Of a stretch of 64,000 nt of DNA, positions 9,601 to 18,023 are shown piece by piece. The first letter of the stretch is position 1; each line of letters begins with the position of its first letter. Below the pieces are notes generated by a model, which had not been told where the DNA came from, made no database searches, and saw nothing but the letters and a program-made list of their open reading frames with translations. The stretch is from Proteiniclasticum ruminis DSM 24773 (GTDB lineage Bacteria; Bacillota; Clostridia; Clostridiales; Clostridiaceae). The stretch lies in NCBI RefSeq assembly GCF_000701905.1, contig NZ_JNKC01000007.1, positions 83,149 to 147,148 of the forward strand, in the 5' to 3' direction. The translations under genes and the position numbers were made by a program.

Positions 9601-10293
9601 ATCAATATGGTTCAGATAAGGTTTAAGGGTTTCCTGGAGTTCTTCCATAAACTCTGCCACCAAAGGAATTTCTGTAAAAGATTTGCCTGATACATCGAAT
9701 AAAGCGACCTTCTCCTCCAGCCACTCATATGGCCACGGATGACTCATGATGAAATGATAGAGATTAAGGACCAGTTCTCCAAGCTCTTTGTCATCCCGTT
9801 TTCCGCCATAGGCGTCCACGAGAGAAATGAACTCTTTGCTGCCGATCTCATAGGATTCTTCCAGAGCCTCTTCCAGAGCTTCTTCTCTCATGATGGCCCC
9901 TTCTGTTTCATCTGCAATTCTAAAGCCAGGGTCAAGTCCGATTTCATGAAAATGGCTTCGAATCACTTCCAGGCAAAAAGAATGGATGGTCATGATGCTG
10001 CTTCGGTTTAATAAAGTCAGCTGCCTTTCAAGATTTCTGTTGCCCGAATCTTCTTCCAAAGCTTTGATCACCGCTTCACCAATCCGCTCTCTCATTTCCG
10101 CAGCTGCTGCATTGGTAAAAGTCATCACAAGAAGCGCATCAATATCCACCTGATCTTTAGTGATTCTCTGGATGATTCGTTCTACTAGAACCGCTGTCTT
10201 CCCTGAGCCGGCCGCTGCAGAAACAAGAAGGTTTGTATTTCTTGTTTCAATGGCACTTAACTGTTCTTTCGTCCACTGGTTACTCAACGGCAT
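6637..10293 (-). CDS. addA: ATP-dependent helicase/nuclease subunit A
   Basis: A 1218-residue AddA, close to the family's usual 1,230. The UvrD-like helicase core begins with Walker A SAAAGSGKT at about 25-34 and DALLVMTFTNAAAAEMRERI. Motif II reads VDEYQDSNEVQ near residue 400, followed by FMVGDVKQSIYRFRQA. Later helicase motifs include MSIHKSKGLEFPVVF and LYVALTRAKEKLII. A RecB-type nuclease ends the protein, with VVGVIDSYF and VIVDYKTDRV supplying the catalytic Asp and Lys. With AddB it resects double-strand breaks for RecA loading and degrades foreign linear DNA. It overlaps addB by 14 bases, so the two are one transcript read addB-addA. Confidence 0.96.
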   Translation of the reverse strand: MPLSNQWTKEQLSAIETRNTNLLVSAAAGSGKTAVLVERIIQRITKDQVDIDALLVMTFTNAAAAEMRERIGEAVIKALEEDSGNRNLERQLTLLNRSSIMTIHSFCLEVIRSHFHEIGLDPGFRIADETEGAIMREEALEEALEESYEIGSKEFISLVDAYGGKRDDKELGELVLNLYHFIMSHPWPYEWLEEKVALFDVSGKSFTEIPLVAEFMEELQETLKPYLNHIDKGISLTEDDALLFPYAETLREDRILLEELLSILQNKPSFNEIKDHLEGFKWSMLKRGKKGYDKVLAEMVKGLREEVKDAVKGLKANYFAETEEEHLAMLKVIYPHLQALKSLTELFMKKYSRKKREKSLLDFSDLEHLALKILTVEEDGGVGPSDVAKFYKEKYEDVLVDEYQDSNEVQEVLITMVSRKEEENPNVFMVGDVKQSIYRFRQAKPELFMEKYKAYSEDGNDRGKKILLYKNFRSQNNILSLVNFIFEGLMSEKVGELEYTKEEALIYGATYYEEAEGDGIAVKEAEPVELLILEEKSALEDSEDDAEEEGELDLSAYKSIEVEARLVAGRINELIKSGFLVFDKEIKGKRPVTYRDIVILMRATSRTANIFLEALHENNIPSYSDSSTGYFDTIEIRTMLSLLKVIDNPLQDIPLLSVLRSPLFSFSEEELVEIRKVHKDEFLFHNLKSGSFEKALSEKVDQFKIKLELYRLKSRFMKLDEFIWYLYTDTSYLDYVSAMPDGLERQANLKLLFQRAKQFEETTLKGLFNFIRFIDKLKKSSGDYGAAKMLGENENLVRIMSIHKSKGLEFPVVFLVHTSKRFNKMDLNKSMILHESLGFGPSYVDMERNIKNTTFIRERIKRKRLLESLSEEMRILYVALTRAKEKLIITGQVKSLEKSMEKWTTLSQGEGFRLSSEKVEKGSSYLDWMMSIFLKHHALSENRADGERYSFGKDVALQLFVHTKEGVMLDQIEEEGTEEGVFTLHETRDPASAFLVQQRLAFQYKFEKDTKRGSKISVTELKKLRALGEETENTQPIIKDEFLERPRFLMKDKGLKATERGTAFHKAMQYISLQSGSVEEIKNDLQGLVLRELMTEEEVSAVNPWKILQLLESDLGKRMQKAELEGNLYREQKFILYFDESEVMVVGVIDSYFRENNELVIVDYKTDRVIDKDAAKVLTDRYKEQLDYYSEALMSITGLKVKESYLYSVENSKEICIN

Positions 10294-13200
10294 TCTCCCC
10301 TTTCTTCATTTTCTCCCATAGTTCTTCAATGGTCAGCGCCTTCAGATTTCTGTACTGATTCGCTTTTATTTTCCCGTCAAACTGGCAAATACTCTTATAG
10401 GTGCAATAGGTGCATGGTATTTTATCCTTATCCTTATAGGGTTGAATGGAGATATTCCCATCAAAGAGTTCTTTCAGAATTCTTCCAATGGTTTCCAGCA
10501 CGTACTCACGTAGCACATCAAATTCCTGCTCTGTAAGAATAATCTCCTCATTCTTCTCTTTCCTGTTGGAGGAAGAAACCACTTCTCCCTCTTTGTTGAT
10601 CTTCGCAGGTACCACCAATGAAAATGTATCAATATCCTCATCCATGGAGCGGATCACTTTGGCATCTTTAAGTAGAAGGCCCTTGAGTCTTAAGTTCTCC
10701 AAAACCTTTCTTTCAATTTCCTCATCGGTCATTCTTACATTTCCGGAAATCACTGGGTTATCCATTTTAAAATAAAGAACCGCACCTGGTACCGCCTTTT
10801 GGGACTGCAGACTCTCCCAGTTTCTGAGAACTACATCCAGGTAAACCAGCAGCTGCAGCTGCAGACCATAAAATACATCCTGGAGGGAAACATCTTTCGC
10901 AGAAGACTTATAGTCAATGATTCTGATATAAGCTTTCCCGTCCATTTCCATGACATCGATACGGTCAATTCTTCCACGCAGCAGTGCATCCTCTCCAGTA
11001 TCAGGGATTTCGATGGATAATGCCGGCAGTTTTTCTCCGTCTTTACCGAATCCAAGTTCATTGAACATGGGCACAAACTTTCCCTTCGCTATCTGAGCCG
11101 TGATGGTTTCTACGGACCGGTTTATGATTTTCTTCACTTTTTCTCCCATATGTTTGTACCTGGGAGAACTCTTGTAGATCGCATTTGTTTTTTCTATCGC
11201 CTCATCAACAAGGCGGTCCACAGCATTTCTGATATAGGTTTTGTCCACCGTAGACAGATCCCTCTCCATCCCTCTCAGATCTTCCGTAAACTGATCGATG
11301 ACTTCATGCATCAGGGTACCCACATCAGGCGCTGTTACCTCATGCATGACTCTATCTTTTGCCTTCAGCCCGTATTGGATATAATACGCAAAAGGACAGG
11401 AGGTGTAACGCTCAAGTCTTGAAACACTTAAGTACAGCTGTTCCCCATAGAGTTCTTTCACAGAGGTCCTGGAAAGCTTCTCCGTTACATTGGTGTAGGA
11501 AAGTCCTTCTCTTGAAATTTTCAGACGCCCGCTGAACTCCTCATGATTTTGAAACCACTGGTACACCTCACCCCAAAGAGGATTCACTTCATCCCCTTGG
11601 TAGTTTCTTCTCATCTCTTTAATGAGTTCATTAAAAGTAGCTGTTTTACTTTCCACCTCTTCTAGCGTGCCGCTTTTTCTGTCCATTGGATTCACGTAAG
11701 CATTCTCCATAAGTTTTGGAAAAAGCTTCTTCAAGCGTCCAATGACCAAGGATGGTCTTTGGGACTTGCCATCCAGATCTGATCCCGGATAGGAAATGGA
11801 CAGAAAATCTCTTGGTATGGAAAATGCAGTGTAGACTAAAAACTGCTCATATATCGAACGGAGTTTAGAATCCACAAGAAAGTTCAAACCTTCCGCTTTC
11901 AGTTTTTCCAGATCATGGTCGGTAATGATTCCTTCATCAGAAACCGTTTTGGGGAATATTCCATCATTCACACCAAGAATGTATAGTCCTCTTATGTTGT
12001 CACTTTTCACTCTAGCCACATCTCCAAGGATCACCTGGTCCAAAGTCAGGGGAATGAGCGCAATCTTATGACTGACCATGGCCTGCTGAAGAATGTCTCC
12101 ATAGACCTCCAGAGACAGCTTTTCTTTTCCAAGCACCTCTACCAGATCATCAAAGATGGTGATGATTCCCTTCAGGGTCTCTTCATGCTCTTTCAGAACC
12201 TCCAAATCCTCAAGGGTTGAAACAAAACTTAGGGAGCGGCTTAAAACGCCATGGGCCTCCAGATGCTCATAAAGAGCTGCAGAAATATCTTCTGCAGTGG
12301 ACGCATTCTCCAGCTGAACTCTCAAAGGCTGATACACAGAAGCTATTTTTTCTCTGATTTCGTTGGTCTTTTCCAGATACTCCGCTTTCATCTCTTCAGG
12401 CACAATATTCGGATAAGGATAAACAAAAGGTTTTTCATATGTTCCACCTTTTATTCCGTTCGCGAGAACATAATTTTCTAAAAGATCCACTTCTTCTTTC
12501 TCCAAATGGGAGAGTCCAGTTTTAAGCATCTTGAAAAGCGCATCATAAGTAAACCCTTCTTTTGCAATATCCACCAGGGCAAGAATATATTGAGAAATAG
12601 GACTTCCGTCCATTTCCCTTCTCTTATCTAGAAATACGGGAATCTCATGTTCACGGAAAACGGAGATCAGTATACTCTCATACGCATCAATATTTCTGCA
12701 AAGAATCGCTAAATCACGGTATCTCAGTGTATCATCCTCCCGGACTCTTCTGCGGATGTCCAGCGCGATCTTCTCCACCTCATCATAGCTGTTCTGGGCT
12801 TTGTAGATGGATACAGAATGAGGCACCTCATTGTAGGTTTTATTGGGATATCTGAAATACTCCCGCTCCAGATGAGCCAGTTCAGTATTTCCATTAAATC
12901 TCAATGGCACCTCATCAGAAAGAATCAGGGGTTTCTCGATGGAGACCTGAGCTCTTTCAGCAACCTGAAACAGTTTATCTTCCGTATCTTTTGTAATTTG
13001 AAATACATCTCCCGTTTCCCCTTCCTTATCCAGGGTCAGCGTCATCACAACCCGCCGCACATTCCTCATAAGATGTTCAATAAAATTCAGCTGCACAAGA
13101 GAGAAATCATTGAACTCATCAATGAATACCTCTGCATTCTTCAGAAAATCTGCCTTCTCCATGCGCTCTCCAGCAAAAGTCATTTCATCCATAGAATCCA

Positions 13201-13720
13201 CATGACCTTTATGGACTTCTTTTTCATATGCTTCAAAAAAAAGCAGGATATCGCCAAACTTCTGACTGAGTTCTGCATCTCCTGATGCTTCCACAGCCTC
13301 TCTCAGTTTCTCTGGATCCAGATTGTTACGTTTCATCTCATCTGCAAGATTCTTAGCCAGTTCCACAAATCCAGGCTTCCTTGCCACGTTGCGGAAAAGA
13401 ACAAGATCTTCCTCCACATCTGTCAAGGTCTTGGTCATGAGCATGCTCTTTCCCAGATCTGAAATCAGATCATGGGTAGCGCCACCTGCATTCTGGAGTA
13501 TTTTACGGATCATGGTGGAAAAGCTGTAGACGGTGACATGAAACACATTTTCCTTGCCAAGTTCTTTCAAAAGCTTCTGCTCCGCACGAAACGTATACTG
13601 ATCCGGTACCAGAAGAATCATACTTCTTTCAGGGACCTCTTTCCTTCTTCTCTTAATTTCTTCGTATATTTCTCTGGTTTTGCCACTTCCTCCACGTCCA
13701 TAGATCAGTTTAAAACTCAC
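10280..13720 (-). CDS. addB: ATP-dependent helicase/nuclease subunit B
   Basis: A 1146-residue AddB. The N-terminal Walker A is FKLIYGRGGSGKT, and the inactive-helicase middle includes the region that in studied AddB proteins reads Chi. The C-terminal nuclease shows GRIDRIDVMEMDG and IRIIDYKSSAKD. Four cysteines for the structural [4Fe-4S] cluster are visible: one in TSCPFAYYIQYG and three in CTYCTYKSICQFD near the end. The start is GTG with AAAGGGGTGG upstream. The gene heads the addB-addA transcript, and the region 13721-13900 upstream is free of genes and holds its promoter. Nothing is missing compared with the family. Confidence 0.96.
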   Translation of the reverse strand: MSFKLIYGRGGSGKTREIYEEIKRRRKEVPERSMILLVPDQYTFRAEQKLLKELGKENVFHVTVYSFSTMIRKILQNAGGATHDLISDLGKSMLMTKTLTDVEEDLVLFRNVARKPGFVELAKNLADEMKRNNLDPEKLREAVEASGDAELSQKFGDILLFFEAYEKEVHKGHVDSMDEMTFAGERMEKADFLKNAEVFIDEFNDFSLVQLNFIEHLMRNVRRVVMTLTLDKEGETGDVFQITKDTEDKLFQVAERAQVSIEKPLILSDEVPLRFNGNTELAHLEREYFRYPNKTYNEVPHSVSIYKAQNSYDEVEKIALDIRRRVREDDTLRYRDLAILCRNIDAYESILISVFREHEIPVFLDKRREMDGSPISQYILALVDIAKEGFTYDALFKMLKTGLSHLEKEEVDLLENYVLANGIKGGTYEKPFVYPYPNIVPEEMKAEYLEKTNEIREKIASVYQPLRVQLENASTAEDISAALYEHLEAHGVLSRSLSFVSTLEDLEVLKEHEETLKGIITIFDDLVEVLGKEKLSLEVYGDILQQAMVSHKIALIPLTLDQVILGDVARVKSDNIRGLYILGVNDGIFPKTVSDEGIITDHDLEKLKAEGLNFLVDSKLRSIYEQFLVYTAFSIPRDFLSISYPGSDLDGKSQRPSLVIGRLKKLFPKLMENAYVNPMDRKSGTLEEVESKTATFNELIKEMRRNYQGDEVNPLWGEVYQWFQNHEEFSGRLKISREGLSYTNVTEKLSRTSVKELYGEQLYLSVSRLERYTSCPFAYYIQYGLKAKDRVMHEVTAPDVGTLMHEVIDQFTEDLRGMERDLSTVDKTYIRNAVDRLVDEAIEKTNAIYKSSPRYKHMGEKVKKIINRSVETITAQIAKGKFVPMFNELGFGKDGEKLPALSIEIPDTGEDALLRGRIDRIDVMEMDGKAYIRIIDYKSSAKDVSLQDVFYGLQLQLLVYLDVVLRNWESLQSQKAVPGAVLYFKMDNPVISGNVRMTDEEIERKVLENLRLKGLLLKDAKVIRSMDEDIDTFSLVVPAKINKEGEVVSSSNRKEKNEEIILTEQEFDVLREYVLETIGRILKELFDGNISIQPYKDKDKIPCTYCTYKSICQFDGKIKANQYRNLKALTIEELWEKMKKGENAVE

Positions 13721-13903
13721 AAAACCACCCCTTTCTCACATTTTTGCCATCAAGTCCATTATACTATAAGAGGTATCCCAAAATACGTACACAAATACAC
13801 CTGATTGGAATACATTTTCATACTGATATTTTCCTTTCATCTCCTCATCCTCATTCAGATCCACCTCGGAGGCGTCGGAGAAACACAGAATAGGCAATTT
13901 CTA

Positions 13904-13933
13904 TTGACAGTTTGTCCTTTGCCTTGTTATAAT
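13904..13933 (+). promoter_or_regulatory. Promoter of tRNA-Ser(GCU)
   Basis: TTGACA at 13904-13909 and TATAAT at 13928-13933 are separated by 18 bases, about 40 bases ahead of the tRNA. Both boxes match the vegetative sigma-A consensus. Confidence 0.85.
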
Positions 13934-13972
13934 GTGTTTTGTGGTAATTGAATATTAGATTGCTTCAGTTGT

Positions 13973-14063
13973 GGAGAACTACTCAAGTGGCCGAAGAGGC
14001 GCCCCTGCTAAGGGCGTAGGTCGGGTAACCGGCGCGAGGGTTCAAATCCCTCGTTCTCCGCCA
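13973..14063 (+). tRNA. tRNA-Ser, anticodon GCU, CCA encoded
   Basis: The gene folds as a class II tRNA with a long variable arm. The acceptor GGAGAAC pairs with GTTCTCC, the anticodon loop CTGCTAA gives anticodon GCT, and the T-loop TTCAAAT follows a GAGGG stem. Discriminator G is followed by encoded CCA. It reads AGC/AGU codons. It has its own promoter and a terminator immediately behind it. Confidence 0.97.
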
Positions 14064-14065
14064 TA

Positions 14066-14096
14066 AAACCATCTCGTTATGAGATGGTTTTTTTGT
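14066..14096 (+). terminator. Intrinsic terminator of tRNA-Ser(GCU)
   Basis: A perfect stem of AAACCATCTC with GAGATGGTTT around GTTAT, followed by a run of T, starting three bases after the tRNA. Confidence 0.93.
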
Positions 14097-14278
14097 TTCT
14101 TTCTCCAGAAGCAATCCATACTGAAAACAGAAAAACCTTGAAAGGCAAATTCCAGGGAAAAGAAATCGACCCAAGCTGACTTATATATTTTATCTGCAGC
14201 CAGACAGAATCATTCTTGTCCTGAGGGAGCACCCTTAAGATCTGTATAAGAGAATCAATTCCAGATTATCCTATAAAA

Positions 14279-14318
14279 AAGCCACCTGCATGGAGTATCA
14301 CTCCTCAGGTGGCTTTCA
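14279..14318 (-). terminator. Intrinsic terminator behind the ribokinase gene
   Basis: The stem AAGCCACCTG/CAGGTGGCTT has an inner GGAG/CTCC pairing, and on the minus strand a T-run follows. It sits just after the ribokinase stop codon. Confidence 0.9.
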
Positions 14319-14328
14319 GCTTATCAGT

Positions 14329-15249
14329 TTATTTCTGAGCGCTCAAGAAAGCTTCAATTTCTTCCTTCGTAGGAAGCGATGGCTGTGCTCCAAGCTTTGT
14401 ACAGGTAAGAGCTCCAGCAGCATTGGCAACTCTTGCCGCCTCTCTAAGATCCTTTGTTTCCACAAAAGCTTTGGCAAGAACACCTGTGAAGGCATCTCCG
14501 GCAGCAGTTGGATCTACTGCATTGATCTTGAATGGAGGGACGATTTCATCATATTCTTCCCCATACAAATATGACCCATTTGCACCCATCTTTAGCACAA
14601 TATACTTGGCTCCGTTTCTTTCTTTTAGAAGCTTTGCCGCCTCTCGTGCACTTTCATGGTCTTTAGGGTAAATACCAACTAAAGCTTCTGTTTCTGTCTC
14701 ATTTGGTGAAAGGATTGTTACTGGTGGGAGACTTTCCAGGTCATACTTCTGGGCAGGTCCTGCATCAAGAACCGTGATTATCCCCTTCTCATTGGCAATT
14801 TCTATTGCTCTCCTGTTTGTTTCAAATGGGATCTCGAACTGCAGAAGTACTGCATCAAAAGGATCTCTGAATGCTTCTTCCAGCTGATCTGGAGGTGTAT
14901 TCATATTAGCACCAGGGAAAATAATCAATCTGTTCTGGCCGCTGTCTTCCAAAGTGATGGCAACAAATCCGGTATTAGCTCCTTCTCTTTCAATGACGTA
15001 GTCTGTTTTTATGCCGGCTTCTTTCCACTTGTCCAGAAGATACTGTCCATTGGCATCTTTTCCTACCGTTGAGTAGCAGGCAACCTCTGCTCCTGCTCTT
15101 CTTGCTGCCACTGCAGCATTACTGCCTTTACCACCAGGTGCATTGCTGTAATCATGGCCCAGAACACTCTCACTTGGCTTAGGGGCCCTTTCACAGCGCA
15201 AAATCAGATCCATCATGACACTTCCAACCATCAGTATACGTGCAGACAT
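14329..15249 (-). CDS. rbsK: Ribokinase-type PfkB carbohydrate kinase
   Basis: A 306-residue PfkB-family kinase that looks like ribokinase. The N-terminal sugar-binding motif is GGKGSNAAVAARRAGA at about 38-53, and the C-terminal ATP/anion-hole motif is DPTAAGDAFTGVLA with the catalytic Asp of GD. The SPNETE stretch in the middle is also typical. Ribokinase phosphorylates D-ribose at O5 for entry into the pentose phosphate pathway. The gene stands alone, with no rbsABC or rbsD beside it, so the substrate could be another ribose-like sugar or a nucleoside-derived ribose. AGGAGGTAGG precedes the ATG and a strong terminator follows the stop. Confidence 0.85.
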   Translation of the reverse strand: MSARILMVGSVMMDLILRCERAPKPSESVLGHDYSNAPGGKGSNAAVAARRAGAEVACYSTVGKDANGQYLLDKWKEAGIKTDYVIEREGANTGFVAITLEDSGQNRLIIFPGANMNTPPDQLEEAFRDPFDAVLLQFEIPFETNRRAIEIANEKGIITVLDAGPAQKYDLESLPPVTILSPNETETEALVGIYPKDHESAREAAKLLKERNGAKYIVLKMGANGSYLYGEEYDEIVPPFKINAVDPTAAGDAFTGVLAKAFVETKDLREAARVANAAGALTCTKLGAQPSLPTKEEIEAFLSAQK

Positions 15250-15575
15250 TTTCCTACCTCCTAATAAATAAATTCACTTTGGCTTTACAGTATCATAATG
15301 AGAAATTTCCGTCAATTTGCACTCTCCTCTCAGATGAAGGTGCACCACAATTTGAAAACACGTTCTCTCATTGAGACACAAGCATTTTAGAACTACAAAT
15401 CTTCTCTTGTGATCTGCTTCCAGGGTTTGGACACAGAAATTTTATATATTGCTGTGCCGATTGCTTCCTTATTCGATGAATCATAGGAGTTTGAAATTTT
15501 TCATGCAACAATTTGCGATATGACGCCATTTGAAAACCTTTTTATTTTTCAAAATGGTAATTTAAAATAAAATAC
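15250..15575. other. Gene-free stretch with no recognised element
   Basis: About 325 bases between the ribokinase start and the T-box promoter. It must hold the ribokinase promoter. I see no open frame with a ribosome site, no long hairpin and no repeat. Confidence 0.5.
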
Positions 15576-15604
15576 TTGCATTATTTTTTTAGGCATTGTA
15601 AGAT
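15576..15604 (+). promoter_or_regulatory. Promoter of the T-box/ABC transporter transcript
   Basis: TTGCAT at 15576-15581 and TAAGAT at 15599-15604 with a 17-base spacer. It is placed so that transcription would start at the 5' end of the T-box leader. Confidence 0.6.
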
Positions 15605-15610
15605 GACAAC

Positions 15611-15891
15611 AATAATTTAACTGCATTGAAAAGAAATAGTATCTTATGCAAAACTATCAGAGAGTTTTTGGTTGGTGTGAAAAAACAGTGGCGCATTTGG
15701 GAACACATCTTTGAGCTGTACCTGCAAAATTTCCAGAAAAGTAGTGGGTACCGGGAATCCTTGTCATCCGTTATCAAGACTAGAGTATGATTGTACTCGA
15801 TGAGGTCAGGCACCGTGAGGTGTTTGATGAAATAAGGTGGAACCACGAAGAGATATCGTCCTTAGTCAATTTTGACTAAGGGCTTTTTTTT
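15611..15891 (+). promoter_or_regulatory. T-box riboswitch, histidine specifier (CAC) favoured
   Basis: A tRNA-sensing leader ahead of the amino acid ABC transporter genes. It shows the stem I elements AGAGAG then GGTTGGTGTGA, an AGTA opposite GAA that forms the specifier loop, and the T-box AAGGTGGAACCACG at 15834-15847. A terminator follows (CCTTAGTCA/TGACTAAGG plus eight T). Reading the triplet right after GAA gives CAC (15704-15706), histidine. The serS T-box in this same window, read the same way, gives a serine codon, which supports that register. The T-box UGGA would pair with a tRNA ending UCCA, more usual for Thr, Gly or Cys, so ACA (Thr) stays possible. Uncharged tRNA should turn the transporter on. 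Confidence 0.9.
15860..15891 (+). terminator. T-box leader terminator
   Basis: The stem CCTTAGTCA/TGACTAAGG with an ATTT loop, followed by GC and eight T. It is mutually exclusive with the antiterminator that contains the T-box bulge. Confidence 0.9.
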
Positions 15892-15931
15892 ATTTCAAAG
15901 AAGTTAAATCAATAAAAAGGAGGACACTATC

Positions 15932-16714
15932 ATGAAAAAACTAATTCCAATTCTACTCGGACTCTTACTTCTCGCAGGTTGTGCAGGAGGCGCAAAAGAC
16001 GAGGATACCTTTGATGCTTTGATGGAGAAAGGTGAAATTATTGTAGGGCTTGATGATACTTTTGTACCCATGGGGTTCAGAAACCCTCAAGGTGAGCTCG
16101 TTGGGTTCGATGTGGATCTGGCTAGAGAAATCTTCACGAGAATCGGTCTGACGCCTAAATTCCAGCCCATTGACTGGTCACTTAAAGAAAGTGAACTGAA
16201 CAGCGGAAACATTGATGTGATTTTCAATGGATACACCATCACCGATGCCCGCAAGGAAAAGGTCAACTTCTCCACTCCCTATATGGAGAACACACAAATC
16301 ATCATCACCTTGGCCAGCTCCGATATCAACACCAAAGAAGATCTCAAAGGAAAAGCTGTCTCAGTTCAGAAAGAGTCCAGCGCCTACGATGCGGTTTCAA
16401 AGGAAACTGACATCTACGAGTACCTGAAAAATGGTGAACTAATTACTTTTGACTCCAATCTGGACCTGTTTCTTGATCTTGAAGCAGGAAGAAGCGATGC
16501 CATTGTTCTAGATGAGGTCTTTGCAAGATACGTTCTTCTCAGTAAGAATATTGAAGACTACAGAATTCTTGAAGATAATTTTGGAGAAGAAGAGTATGGC
16601 ATCGGCTTCAGAAAGTCTGATAAGACCCTTCTTGAAAAGACCAATGAAACTCTAGCGGAACTCATAGAAGACGGAACCTTCGATGAGATTAAAAAGGTGT
16701 ATATCAATGATTGA
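15932..16714 (+). CDS. Polar amino acid ABC transporter, substrate-binding lipoprotein
   Basis: A 260-residue periplasmic-binding-protein-type receptor anchored as a lipoprotein: the signal peptide ends in LLLLAGC, giving a lipobox Cys near residue 17. The mature part follows the family 3 pattern: GEIIVGLDDTFVPMGFRNPQGELVGFDVDLAREIF, then WSLKESELNSGNIDVIFNGYTIT and RKEKVNFSTPY, where Arg/Asp residues hold the amino acid backbone. Substrates in this family include His, Arg, Gln and cystine; the T-box favours histidine. AAGGAGGACAC precedes the ATG. It is the first gene of a three-gene operon, overlapping the permease by a few bases. Confidence 0.92.
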   Translation: MKKLIPILLGLLLLAGCAGGAKDEDTFDALMEKGEIIVGLDDTFVPMGFRNPQGELVGFDVDLAREIFTRIGLTPKFQPIDWSLKESELNSGNIDVIFNGYTITDARKEKVNFSTPYMENTQIIITLASSDINTKEDLKGKAVSVQKESSAYDAVSKETDIYEYLKNGELITFDSNLDLFLDLEAGRSDAIVLDEVFARYVLLSKNIEDYRILEDNFGEEEYGIGFRKSDKTLLEKTNETLAELIEDGTFDEIKKVYIND

Positions 16715-17348
16715 TATGATCATAACGAGTTATCCTTTGCTTTTGGAGGGTCTTTCCCAGACCCTCTTCTACTTCATCACCACCATGATCACATCCGGAC
16801 TTCTTGGACTTCTCGTGGCGTATCTTTATACCCTGAAGCCCCTGAAACCAGTGCTGTCCTTCTATATCTCCGTGGTACGAGGAACTCCGCTCCTTCTTCA
16901 GCTGATTTTTATCTATTTCGGTCTTCCTTACTTCGGTATCACACTAAGCAGAATGAATGCGGCTCTTCTCGGGTTCACCTTCAACTATACCGGCTATATT
17001 GCTGAAATTCTTCGGGGTGGAATGGAGAGTATACCGAAAGACCAGAAGGATGTGGCTTTTGTTCTTGGATTCAGCAGAAGATACACTTTTTTCCGGATTC
17101 TTCTGCCTTTAGGGATCCGAAACAGTTTCCCTTCTTTAGCCAATGAAGTGCTGGTGCTCCTGAAGGACACTGCACTGATCTATGCTCTCGGGCTCAGTGA
17201 ACTGATCAAAGTCTCAAGAACCCTGGCCAACATTTATGTTTCAGGTACCCCTTTCCTCATTGTAGGGCTGATCTATTTTACTTTAAGCTTCTTCTTGGAG
17301 AAAGGACTCAAGAAACTTGAAAAACGAATGAGGAGGGTTACATTATGA
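16707..17348 (+). CDS. Polar amino acid ABC transporter, permease
   Basis: A 213-residue HisM/GlnP-type permease with about five membrane segments. The coupling-loop motif reads ILRGGMESIPKDQKDVAFVLGFS, the EAA-type sequence that contacts the ATPase, and the conserved PLGIRNSFPSLANEVLVLLKDTALIYALG follows. An earlier in-frame start exists at 16683, but the ATG at 16707 has AAGGTG seven bases upstream and overlaps the receptor stop by eight bases, as expected in a coupled operon. Only one permease gene is present, so the channel is probably a homodimer. Confidence 0.93.
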   Translation: MIDMIITSYPLLLEGLSQTLFYFITTMITSGLLGLLVAYLYTLKPLKPVLSFYISVVRGTPLLLQLIFIYFGLPYFGITLSRMNAALLGFTFNYTGYIAEILRGGMESIPKDQKDVAFVLGFSRRYTFFRILLPLGIRNSFPSLANEVLVLLKDTALIYALGLSELIKVSRTLANIYVSGTPFLIVGLIYFTLSFFLEKGLKKLEKRMRRVTL

Positions 17349-17959
17349 TATTCCAGGCAAAAAACATCAAAAAAACCTATGGCGATCTCACCGTACTTGA
17401 AAATCTGTCCTTTGAGGTGGACAAGAATGAGATTGCTGCGATTCTGGGCCCTTCAGGAATCGGAAAATCAACCCTCTTGAAATGTATTGTTCAGCTGGAG
17501 TCCATTGACAGCGGATCTTTCATCCTCAATGGAGAAACACTCACAGAGAAAAACAGGACTCAAGTGGGCCTGGTCTTTCAGTCTTCCTCTCTCTTTCAGC
17601 ACAAAAATGTGCTGGAAAACCTTCTGATGGCACCACGCTATCATAAACTGTATGACGATAAAGAACTGCTTTCCATGGCAGACAGCTATCTGCAGGATTT
17701 TGGCCTGCTCGATAAAAAGTTTGCATACCCCTCAGAGCTTTCAGGGGGACAGAAGCAAAGAATCGCCATCATCAGAGCCCTTCTTTTGAAGCCCCTTCTA
17801 CTGTGTTTTGATGAACCCACCAGCAGTCTGGACCAGGAGAATAAAATGCTTCTTCTGGACATTCTGCAAAAAATCAAAAAAGATCATGCGATCCTCATTG
17901 TCTCCCATGATGAGGACTTCATCGAGAAGATTGCGGACACAAAGATTCAGCTTCGTTAG
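17345..17959 (+). CDS. Polar amino acid ABC transporter, ATP-binding protein
   Basis: A 204-residue ABC ATPase, somewhat shorter than the usual 240 residues of this family. All motifs are present: Walker A GPSGIGKSTLLKC, Q-loop at GLVFQSSSLF, signature LSGGQKQRIAI, Walker B LLLCFDEPTSSLD and the switch His in LIVSHD. It ends soon after the H-loop, so the extra C-terminal strand and helix found in many homologues are missing. Its start overlaps the permease stop (ATGA). It energises uptake of the amino acid bound by the upstream lipoprotein. Confidence 0.93.
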   Translation: MIFQAKNIKKTYGDLTVLENLSFEVDKNEIAAILGPSGIGKSTLLKCIVQLESIDSGSFILNGETLTEKNRTQVGLVFQSSSLFQHKNVLENLLMAPRYHKLYDDKELLSMADSYLQDFGLLDKKFAYPSELSGGQKQRIAIIRALLLKPLLLCFDEPTSSLDQENKMLLLDILQKIKKDHAILIVSHDEDFIEKIADTKIQLR

Positions 17960-18023
17960 TTTTTTTACATATTTTTAAGAAAATCAGCTATACTTGAAAT
18001 AGAGAACACTCTATAAGGACGTG

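Noticed and set aside
13983..14174. Minus-strand open frame across tRNA-Ser(GCU)
   Set aside because: Its residues (WRRTRDLNPRAG) are the typical false translation of a tRNA-Ser antisense strand; no ribosome site.
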